A stretch of DNA of 11,117 nt from Leptolinea sp. UBA4782. Its GTDB lineage: Bacteria > Chloroflexota > Anaerolineae > Anaerolineales > Anaerolineaceae. The position numbers and the translations under genes were made by a program. How positions within the stretch are numbered: the stretch's first letter is position 1; every line of letters starts with the position of its first letter. The DNA is taken from positions 243 to 11,359 of the forward strand of contig DHHC01000035.1 in NCBI GenBank assembly GCA_002403095.1. Reading direction: 5' to 3'. Of this stretch, positions 1 to 4,843 are shown in pieces. The notes below the pieces were generated by a model. The model saw only the letters and a program-made list of their open reading frames with translations. It was not told the DNA's origin and did no database searches.

Positions 1-9
1 GCCAATTGC

Positions 10-63
10 AGGGTCTTGCTCTGGCTTTTTTGTCACCCTGAGCAGCGCGAAGGGTCTTGCTCT
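10..63. repeat. 13-nt direct repeat pair
   Basis: The 13-mer AGGGTCTTGCTCT occurs exactly at 10-22 and again at 51-63, 41 bp apart, in gene-free DNA. The second copy is part of the imperfect palindrome described for 31-111. The first copy looks like a truncated relative of the same element, cut by the window edge. Origin by nested or tandem insertion of a repeat family is inferred. Confidence 0.6.
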
Positions 64-111
64 AAAGGTCCAATGCGAGATCCTTCGGTCGTTTACTCCC
101 TCCAAGATAAC
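31..111. repeat. REP/MITE-like imperfect palindromic repeat
   Basis: The left arm contains CACCCTGAG then GAAGGGTCTTGC (49-60). The right arm contains GCGAGATCCTTC (75-86) followed by a degenerate CTCCCTCCAAGATAAC. The two 12-nt cores are inverted copies differing at two positions, both of which still pair as G-U in RNA, around a 14-nt loop. Elements built on CCTGAG...GAAGGATCT and its inverse are recalled as common dispersed intergenic repeats in many bacterial genomes; membership of that family is inference. No ORF or transposase lies within it. Confidence 0.55.
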
Positions 112-112
112 G

Positions 113-169
113 ACCCCCCTGTAGTCCCCCCTAATTCTTGTGGAATTAGGGGGAGGCGGGAAGGGGGGT
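113..169. repeat. Nested C/G-rich palindromic element
   Basis: An inner perfect 11-bp stem (127-137 with 143-153, CCCCCTAATTC/GAATTAGGGGG, 5-nt loop) lies inside an outer 8-bp inverted pair, ACCCCCCT (113-120) and AGGGGGGT (162-169). Asymmetric internal segments of 6 and 8 nt separate the two stems. The result is a long nested cruciform-like structure directly behind the terminator at 170-197. It has the look of a dispersed repeat unit, not a regulatory site for the neighbouring gene, and it encodes nothing. Confidence 0.65.
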
Positions 170-197
170 AAAAAAGCGCCCCGGTTACCGGAGCGCT
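170..197 (-). terminator. Rho-independent terminator of the DUF4405/secreted-protein unit
   Basis: On the minus strand this is AGCGCTCCGG-TAA-CCGGGGCGCT followed by a run of T residues (six A on the plus strand at 170-175). The stem is 10 bp with one U-G wobble and a 3-nt loop. It starts 37 bp beyond the stop codon of the 234-863 gene, so it should end that transcript. Confidence 0.9.
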
Positions 198-233
198 GAA
201 ACTATTTAATATACAGGATGCGAGTTTGTTTAC

Positions 234-863
234 CTAGTCGTTCCTTCCGCCGCCATTCCCGCGGCCGGCCCACAATGGGCGTCCGTCGGCATCCCTCAGG
301 CTTACGGTTTGGCTGGTGGCAAGGCTGGTGATGCTGCCGGCTTCAAAAACACCATCATCGTAGAAACCAGTCAGGCTGACTGAATCGCCCGCTGCCAGGG
401 TTAATCCCTGCTCCTGGGCAAACCACCAGGCCCGGTTCTCCACCAGGATCACTTTCCCATCACTGGTGGTCACTTCCAGCAGGCTGGCATCCACTGCGGT
501 CACAGTGCCTTGCAGTGTGACCCACTCGTCCACCACCGCATCCGGTACGCCGTCCCCGAAAGGAACACCATCGCCGGACTGTTCGTATCCTTCCTTATCA
601 GAGCCATTGCCATAACCGCCGCCGTCATTGTCATTGCCTGTTCCAAGTCCTTGCCCGGTGCTGCCATTATCAATTCCAACACCTTGCTTGATTTCAAGGT
701 TTTCTTCCAGCCTTTCCTGGTTATTCAGGTCTTTCTCCAGGCGCAGGAGTTGTGCCACGGGTTCTTTGTCAACCGTTTGTGCCAGGGTGCGGTTCACCCC
801 GCCGAAGATCAGTCCACCCGCCAGGGCGGTAAAGGTTATTCCCAACAAGATATTTTTGATCAT
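234..863 (-). CDS. Secreted protein with Gly/Asp-rich linker and beta-rich (OB-fold-like) C-terminal domain
   Basis: The 209-residue product starts with a signal peptide or N-terminal anchor (hydrophobic residues about 5-25, possible cleavage after TLA near residue 28). A charged helical stretch follows (about 35-60), then a low-complexity Gly/Asn/Asp-rich linker (about 62-105), then a compact beta-rich domain (about 110-195) beginning WVTLQGTVTAV and holding alternating hydrophobic strands. That strand pattern resembles small bacterial OB-fold or DUF5666-like domains, but I do not recognise a named family. The tail RPLWAGRGNGGG is basic and Gly-rich. The ATG has an AAGGAG ribosome site 8 nt upstream. 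The gene begins 30 bp after the DUF4405-type gene and shares its transcript, so a joint envelope function is inferred; the acidic linker could bind cations. The specific role is unknown. Confidence 0.85.
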   Translation of the reverse strand: MIKNILLGITFTALAGGLIFGGVNRTLAQTVDKEPVAQLLRLEKDLNNQERLEENLEIKQGVGIDNGSTGQGLGTGNDNDGGGYGNGSDKEGYEQSGDGVPFGDGVPDAVVDEWVTLQGTVTAVDASLLEVTTSDGKVILVENRAWWFAQEQGLTLAAGDSVSLTGFYDDGVFEAGSITSLATSQTVSLRDADGRPLWAGRGNGGGRND

Positions 864-893
864 GATATATTCTCCTTTTTTACAGGTAAGGCT

Positions 894-1526
894 TTACTGA
901 TTTATGGTTGGCATGGGGATGCCATTGATTTCATTTACTGCAGGAACATCTTCCTTGCGGAACGGTGCGCTGAGGACCTTTGGGGTTACTTTGATGATCC
1001 AGTTCCAGTGGATGGTAAAGTGCGCCAGGGCTGCGAGGGTCATTACGACTCCGGACCAGGTGTGGATCAGGTCCCAGGTTGTATCGCTGAACAGGAATCC
1101 GGTCCCGCTGTGCTTGGGGAAGAAAGCGAAGTACATCCCGGTGAATGCAGCCACCCCGAAACTAACGATAATCACAACATCCACCAGGATGTTCAAGCGC
1201 ACTTTCTTGTTCATGGTGCTCTTGCCCGTGCGGATGCTGGTGATTACCCGGTTGGTTGTACCCTTGATCCAGCGCCAGTGCAGCGGCAGGTGAACCAGGA
1301 TAGCCGCAGTAAAGATGATTCCGCTCCACAGGTGCACCAGGTCCCAGGTGGTTCGGTTGAAAATGATCACTTTGTCATAATACGGGTTGCGGCCGCCCTG
1401 GTAGCCCGACGGAAAATACAGGAAGTACAGGCTGCTGGCCAGAACCGCTATCGCGCTGAGGAAGACAACCAGTGAAACGGACCAGTAAACTTTCGTCTGC
1501 TTTGAAACGCATGTAGATGTATTCAT
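894..1526 (-). CDS. DUF4405-type four-helix membrane protein, duplicated, possible haem binding
   Basis: The 210-residue product has four hydrophobic segments (about 16-37, 64-82, 112-136, 154-172) and an obvious internal duplication. TTWDLVHLWSG at 59-69 is repeated as TTWDLIHTWSG at 149-159, and LHWRWI at 82-87 as IHWNWI at 172-177. The histidines repeat with an exact offset of 90: H65/H155, H79/H169, H83/H173. Paired His in adjacent helices is the pattern of b-type cytochrome-like proteins, and DUF4405 is known as a small membrane domain of this kind. Haem binding is inference, since no biochemistry can be read here. The start ATG has AAGGAG 5 nt upstream. It is the first gene of a two-gene unit with the 234-863 gene and has its own promoter. 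A membrane electron-transfer or sensing role is plausible but unproven. Confidence 0.88.
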   Translation of the reverse strand: MNTSTCVSKQTKVYWSVSLVVFLSAIAVLASSLYFLYFPSGYQGGRNPYYDKVIIFNRTTWDLVHLWSGIIFTAAILVHLPLHWRWIKGTTNRVITSIRTGKSTMNKKVRLNILVDVVIIVSFGVAAFTGMYFAFFPKHSGTGFLFSDTTWDLIHTWSGVVMTLAALAHFTIHWNWIIKVTPKVLSAPFRKEDVPAVNEINGIPMPTINQ

Positions 1527-1550
1527 TCTTGCTCCTTATTTACGATATGG

Positions 1551-1586
1551 ATAATAGCAAATGAATGTAAAGAATCGTTAAAGAAT
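1551..1586 (-). promoter_or_regulatory. Extended -10 promoter with 6-N5-6 direct repeat (OmpR/PhoP-type box)
   Basis: Reading the minus strand, TCTTTA-N5-TCTTTA lies within two 8-nt repeats ATTCTTTA at 1579-1586 and 1568-1575 (period 11). Eleven bp downstream is TGC-TATTAT (TG at 1558-1559, hexamer 1551-1556), an extended -10. No good -35 is present; the repeat occupies its place. OmpR-family response regulators such as PhoP bind hexamer-N5-hexamer repeats about 11-12 bp upstream of a -10. The match in architecture is seen; the identity of the regulator is not. Confidence 0.6.
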
Positions 1587-1601
1587 GCTTGAAGAAGCAA
1601 T

Positions 1602-1630
1602 AAAAAGCCCCTGCCGGGTGTGCAGGGGCT
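1602..1630 (-). terminator. Rho-independent terminator of the NBR1-Ig lipoprotein gene
   Basis: On the minus strand AGCCCCTGC (1622-1630) pairs with GCAGGGGCT (1606-1614) in a perfect 9-bp stem with a 7-nt loop, followed by TTTTTATT. It lies 21 bp past the stop codon at 1652. It separates the upstream genes from the DUF4405 unit. Confidence 0.93.
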
Positions 1631-1651
1631 GGAATATAGGGTATGCCAGGT

Positions 1652-2638
1652 TCAAGGGCAGGTGATGGAAACCTTGATGCCCGGGTTAAAGTACTGGTGG
1701 TTGGGGTTGTCGATGTACACTTTGTAGCTGCCGCTGAAAGTATAGCCTGATGAGCCGCCGGTCAGGGTTTCTGTTACGGTTTTGGTAGCGGCTTTCTCGA
1801 AGGTGACGCTGCGTTTTTTCAATTTGGTGCCGTCGCTGCTTTCAAAGAAGTAGGTCACATCGCCAGCCCCGCTGGAAGCAATATCGGCGCTCAGGGTAAT
1901 GGTATACGGGCAGGCGGCATCCCAGGTGTCTGGTGAGGCGGTGCCTGTCACACTGGTGACGGCGAAACTGGATTGTGGCTTTGGTACATTGATCAGGGCA
2001 TAGAAGGCCTGGTCCACTGCACCCAGACCGAAGGAAACCCCGTCCGGGTTCTGTAGTTTCCAATTGCTCTTGTACGTTCCGGCAGTGCCGGGTGATTTGA
2101 AGGTGACGCTCAGGTCGGCTTCTTGTCCTGGGGCAACGCTGACAGGCAGGGCGATGGATGCTGCCGCGCCCATGCTGTCGCCGTTGATGAAAACCAGCTT
2201 ATAACCGGTTGTCCATGTGCAGGTACCGTCATTGCGCAGGCGCCAGGTTTTTACAAAACTGGTGTTAGGTGCTATGGCAGTGCCATCCGGGATGGTGACA
2301 TCCTTCACCCAGGCAGCCCGGTCGCAAACTTTTTTTGCTGATTCGGGAAGTGGGGTCAGGCTGGGATAAGGCGTTTGGGTGGGAAAAGCGGTGTGGGTGG
2401 GCAGGAGGGTGGTGATAACAGGGGTGTAGCCCGGTCCGAGCGGGGTGATGCCAGACACGGGTGTGCTGCCGGGATTGAGCGCCTGCTCGGTTTCCATGGC
2501 GGATACAGTCTGGGCAGCCGCTGTCTGGATAGCTTCCATGCTGGTGGTGGAGTCAGGCTGCAGGAATGGGATGCCGCAGGCGCTCAGCACCAGGACTGCT
2601 GCCAGCAGCAATGTAAGAACCCGTATACGTTGATTCAT
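1652..2638 (-). CDS. Lipoprotein with NBR1-type Ig-like domain
   Basis: The start is the ATG at 2638, not the upstream in-frame TTG at 2650, because GGAGGAG lies between them and would otherwise be coding. The 328-residue product begins with MNQRIR, a hydrophobic core and a lipobox LSAC (lipidated C21). A Thr/Pro-rich linker (about 56-100, ending TQTPYPSLTPLPES) leads to an NBR1-type Ig-like domain (about 105-217). Its signs are the WRLRN-GTCTWT segment, APGQEADLSVTFKSP and GTYKSNWKLQ. NBR1 Ig domains were named from the human autophagy receptor and occur in many bacterial surface proteins. The C-terminal region (about 225-328) is another beta-sandwich-like segment with C243 and the near-terminal C327, which may form a disulfide. 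It is likely anchored outside the cytoplasmic membrane and binds protein or glycan; the ligand is unknown. It has its own promoter and terminator. Confidence 0.93.
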   Translation of the reverse strand: MNQRIRVLTLLLAAVLVLSACGIPFLQPDSTTSMEAIQTAAAQTVSAMETEQALNPGSTPVSGITPLGPGYTPVITTLLPTHTAFPTQTPYPSLTPLPESAKKVCDRAAWVKDVTIPDGTAIAPNTSFVKTWRLRNDGTCTWTTGYKLVFINGDSMGAAASIALPVSVAPGQEADLSVTFKSPGTAGTYKSNWKLQNPDGVSFGLGAVDQAFYALINVPKPQSSFAVTSVTGTASPDTWDAACPYTITLSADIASSGAGDVTYFFESSDGTKLKKRSVTFEKAATKTVTETLTGGSSGYTFSGSYKVYIDNPNHQYFNPGIKVSITCP

Positions 2639-2641
2639 GGT

Positions 2642-2648
2642 CTCCTCC
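2642..2648 (-). promoter_or_regulatory. Ribosome-binding site deciding the NBR1-Ig lipoprotein start
   Basis: GGAGGAG on the minus strand sits 3 nt from the ATG at 2638 (5 nt counting from the GGAGG core). It overlaps the alternative TTG start at 2650, which therefore has no ribosome site of its own. The ATG start also gives a proper short, basic n-region for the lipoprotein signal. Confidence 0.8.
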
Positions 2649-2654
2649 AATCCC

Positions 2655-2670
2655 TTGCGCTTTTACGCAA
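2655..2670 (-). other. Small 5'-leader hairpin
   Basis: TTGCG (2666-2670 on the minus strand) pairs with CGCAA (2655-2659) around a 6-nt loop. Given the -10 at 2675-2680, transcription should begin near 2668, so this stem would sit at or near the 5' end of the lipoprotein mRNA, just ahead of the ribosome site. A 5'-end stabilising role is possible but unproven. Confidence 0.35.
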
Positions 2671-2674
2671 TCTT

Positions 2675-2703
2675 ATTATAGGAACTTCTGCCCTTGGTTT
2701 CAA
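2675..2703 (-). promoter_or_regulatory. Sigma-70-type promoter of the NBR1-Ig lipoprotein
   Basis: On the minus strand TTGAAA (2698-2703) and TATAAT (2675-2680) are separated by exactly 17 bp, and the -10 is a perfect consensus. This is the best promoter in the window. A short GC stem, TCCCC/GGGGA (2705-2720), lies just upstream and might weakly terminate readthrough from yjbQ. Confidence 0.82.
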
Positions 2704-2754
2704 TTCCCCTGAGTTGGGGAGGGGCTATACAGGTTTGTAAGGATGAAAAGAAGA

Positions 2755-3174
2755 CTATTCCCCGATGATCTTGACCAGCACACGCTTGCGGCGGCGGCCG
2801 TCAAATTCGCCGTAAAAAATCTGTTCCCAGGTGCCGAAATCAAGCCGGCCTGCAGTGACGGCGACTACAACCTCGCGCCCCATCACCTGCCTTTTCAGGT
2901 GGGCATCGGCATTGTCTTCTCCGGTCAGGTTGTGATGGTAGCAGCTGATGGGGGCATGGGGCGCAAGCTCTTCCAGCCAGGTGTCAAAATCATGGTGCAG
3001 CCCGCGCTCGTCATCATTGATAAACACAGATGCAGTGATATGCATGGCGTTGACCAGCACAAGCCCTTCCTTGATACCGCTTTCAGCGACGGCCTGTTCC
3101 ACCTGCGGGGTGATATTCACAAACCCGCGCTCGGTGGGCAGGTGCATGATGATCTCTTTGCGGAACGATTTCAT
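2755..3174 (-). CDS. yjbQ: YjbQ family (UPF0047) protein, secondary thiamine-phosphate synthase-type
   Basis: The 139-residue product spans the full usual length of the YjbQ/UPF0047 family. Family signs are GLVLVNAMHITASVFIND (37-54), HHDFDTWLEEL (60-70), NLTGEDNADAHLKR (82-95), GRLDFGTWEQIFYGEFDG (109-126) and the terminal VKIIGE. Conserved H45, H81 and H92 fit a metal or phosphate site. The family folds as a trimeric beta-barrel. Members are annotated as secondary thiamine-phosphate synthases from weak activity in complementation, and the true physiological role is unsettled. The ATG lies 3 bp after the mntP stop with only a weak GGGG upstream, so translation is probably coupled to mntP. 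A second in-frame ATG at codon 10 is a less likely start. Confidence 0.94.
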   Translation of the reverse strand: MKSFRKEIIMHLPTERGFVNITPQVEQAVAESGIKEGLVLVNAMHITASVFINDDERGLHHDFDTWLEELAPHAPISCYHHNLTGEDNADAHLKRQVMGREVVVAVTAGRLDFGTWEQIFYGEFDGRRRKRVLVKIIGE

Positions 3175-3177
3175 AAT

Positions 3178-3747
3178 TTACCCCAGCTGCGCCAGGTGCG
3201 TAACCAGTACCCGGACGCCAATGAAAATGAGAATAACCCCGCCGACCAGTTCCATCCGTTTGCCGAACTTCTTCCCCAGGAAATCACCACTCAGCAAGCC
3301 AACCAGGGAGAAGATGGAGGACACGATCCCGATCGTCAGGGCGGCATTCAGGATTCTCACATCCAGCAGTGCCATGCTGATGCCGACCGCCAGGGCATCC
3401 AGGCTGGTGGCAATCGCCAGGACGACCAGCGTGATCCCGCGAGTGGAATCCACGCAGGACTCTTCCTCTTTCTCTTTTTCAAAACTTTCGATGATCATGC
3501 GCACACCGACAAAGGCGAGCAGCCCGAACACCAGCCAGTGGTCGAAGTTGGAGATCAGCGACAGGATGGTGGTCCCTGCCAGCCAGCCCAAGAAGGCCAT
3601 CAACCCCTGGAATAACCCGAAGTGGAACACGATCCGGAAAATGGGCCGGCGGCTGTTTGCCCTGCCGCTGGTACCCAGGCAAAGCGATACGGCGAAACAA
3701 TCCATAGCCAGGCCGACGGCGATCAGAATGATTTCCCAATAGGACAT
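3178..3747 (-). CDS. mntP: Manganese efflux pump MntP
   Basis: The 189-residue integral membrane protein has six predicted helices in two homologous halves of the MntP/DUF204 family. Helix 1 carries VGLAMDCFAVS with D16, and helix 4 carries IATSLDALAVG with D117. These Asp positions match those needed for Mn2+ export in the E. coli protein. The conserved FHFGLFQ (41-47) is also present. An acidic/basic loop (KEKEEE, 91-96) separates the halves. It expels Mn2+ from the cytoplasm. GGAGG lies 10 nt before the ATG, and TATAAT lies 23 bp upstream. The leader is too short to hold a yybP-ykoY manganese riboswitch, the usual control of many mntP genes, so regulation must be different or absent. It is followed after 3 bp by yjbQ. 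Confidence 0.96.
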   Translation of the reverse strand: MSYWEIILIAVGLAMDCFAVSLCLGTSGRANSRRPIFRIVFHFGLFQGLMAFLGWLAGTTILSLISNFDHWLVFGLLAFVGVRMIIESFEKEKEEESCVDSTRGITLVVLAIATSLDALAVGISMALLDVRILNAALTIGIVSSIFSLVGLLSGDFLGKKFGKRMELVGGVILIFIGVRVLVTHLAQLG

Positions 3748-3770
3748 GCAACTGGAACCTCCGGGAAACC

Positions 3771-3776
3771 ATTATA
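3771..3776 (-). promoter_or_regulatory. Probable -10 element upstream of mntP
   Basis: A perfect TATAAT on the minus strand lies 23 bp upstream of the mntP ATG, giving a leader of roughly 17 nt that includes the GGAGG ribosome site. No recognisable -35 occurs at 16-18 bp spacing. The gap to the upstream aldo/keto reductase is only 70 bp, so mntP may also be read from that gene's transcript. Confidence 0.5.
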
Positions 3777-3817
3777 CCTGCAGCAAGCTGAATCTAGGTT
3801 TTTACTTCCCCGGGTTC

Positions 3818-4789
3818 TCAGGCTGTTTTCCAATCGCTCACCTTGTTGAGGTAAGCGTACTGTTCATCCGAAAGCGATACCGCGAGTGATTTCAGGTTGT
3901 CTTCCAGCTGGGTCAGGCTGCGCGGCCCGATGATCGGGCTGGTGATGGTAGGGTTGCGCATCACCCATGCCAGGGCAACTTGCGAAATGGGTACTCCGCC
4001 CAATCCGGCTGCCACGGTATCCAGCGCTTCCAGCACCGACCAGCCGAACGGGGTGAAGTTCAGGGCAGCCTTGCTGTGCCTGCCGCTTTCCACTTCGGTC
4101 TGACCGGGGCGGTACTTGCCAGTCAGAAAGCCGGCTGCCAGCGGGCTGTAAGGGATGACAGCCAGGCGGTAACGCCGGGCAACCTCTTCCGCATCGTATT
4201 CATATTCCTGCCGCCGCACCAGGTTGTAGCCCGGCTGCAGGCTGGCATAGGGCTCAAGCCCAAGCTTTTGGGCTGCCCAGAGCGATTCAACCACCTGCCA
4301 GCCCTGGAACCCGGAGCAGCCGATGTAGCGCACTTTGCCTGCCTTTACCAGGCTGTCGAAAGCAGACATGGTCTCTTCAACCGGCGTTTCGGGGTCGGGG
4401 CGGTGCGACTGATAAAGATCGACATAATCGGTTTGCAGGCGTTTCAGGGAGGCATCAATGTTTTTCAGGATGTGTACCCGCGACAGCCCGCGGTCATTGG
4501 GATCAGCGCTCATCGGGTTGAATACCTTGGTCGCCAGGATCAGGCGGTCACGCGGGATGCCGCTTTGTTTGAGCCATTTTCCGATGATGGTTTCGGCTTC
4601 GCCGCCCTGGTTGCCGGGCACAAAGCGCGAGTAAACATCAGCTGTATCAATAAAGTTGATGCCGGCTTCATATGCCGCCGAGAGCACCTGGAAGCTGGTT
4701 TGCTCGTCAGCTGTCCAGCCGAATTGCATGGTACCCAGGCACAGGCGTGAAACCTTGCACCCGGTTGATCCTAGATTGCGGTATTCCAT
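3818..4789 (-). CDS. Aldo/keto reductase
   Basis: The 323-residue cytosolic NAD(P)H-dependent oxidoreductase has a TIM-barrel fold. The opening MEYRNLGSTGCKVSRLCLGTM is typical of the superfamily. The catalytic tetrad is visible as D48 and Y53 (FIDTADVY), K88 (LATKVF) and H129 (DLYQSHRPD). Further family signs are KVRYIGCSGF (153-162), IPYSPLAAGFLTGKY (about 212-226) and the cofactor-binding IIGPRSLTQLEDNL near residues 288-301. Length is normal. The enzyme reduces aldehydes or ketones, but the substrate cannot be read from sequence; it resembles general AKR enzymes of the YajO/YhdN sort. GAGGAGG lies 4 nt before the ATG. It lies 54 bp after the beta-propeller lipoprotein gene, where I see no clear promoter or terminator, so cotranscription is likely. 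Confidence 0.95.
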   Translation of the reverse strand: MEYRNLGSTGCKVSRLCLGTMQFGWTADEQTSFQVLSAAYEAGINFIDTADVYSRFVPGNQGGEAETIIGKWLKQSGIPRDRLILATKVFNPMSADPNDRGLSRVHILKNIDASLKRLQTDYVDLYQSHRPDPETPVEETMSAFDSLVKAGKVRYIGCSGFQGWQVVESLWAAQKLGLEPYASLQPGYNLVRRQEYEYDAEEVARRYRLAVIPYSPLAAGFLTGKYRPGQTEVESGRHSKAALNFTPFGWSVLEALDTVAAGLGGVPISQVALAWVMRNPTITSPIIGPRSLTQLEDNLKSLAVSLSDEQYAYLNKVSDWKTA

Positions 4790-4843
4790 ATTGCCTCCTC
4801 CATAAATGCATGGTTTTCATTTGACTCATATTGGATGAGCCTG

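Noticed and set aside
1..31. GCCA...TGGC followed by six T residues as a terminator for a gene to the left
   Set aside because: The stem is only 4 bp with a 17-nt loop, and the sequence belongs to the repeat region; the window edge prevents judgement.
510..1475. Long rightward open frame (321 codons) opposite the DUF4405 and secreted-protein genes
   Set aside because: It spans both minus-strand genes and the gap between them, its product has no recognisable domain or hydrophobic pattern, and the minus-strand genes have signal peptide, duplication and ribosome sites.
2705..2720. TCCCC/GGGGA stem as terminator of yjbQ
   Set aside because: The stem is only 5 bp and the minus strand continues ATTGAAA, which is the -35 of the next promoter, with no T-run.
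2743..3615. Rightward open frame of 290 codons opposite yjbQ and mntP
   Set aside because: It is a His/Gln/Asp-rich shadow of two confidently identified family proteins, with no ribosome site or family motif.
3479..3772. Alternative minus-strand frame overlapping the mntP start, as a possible frameshift or small gene
   Set aside because: mntP is intact at normal length with six helices, and the alternative frame is Arg/His/Leu-rich noise.
3980..4750. Rightward open frame opposite the aldo/keto reductase
   Set aside because: The minus frame carries the full catalytic tetrad and family motifs; the plus frame is a shadow.
4825..4839. CTCAT/ATGAG stem between the propeller lipoprotein and aldo/keto reductase genes as a terminator
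   Set aside because: The stem is only 5 bp, AT-rich and has no T-run on the minus strand, so cotranscription is the better reading.
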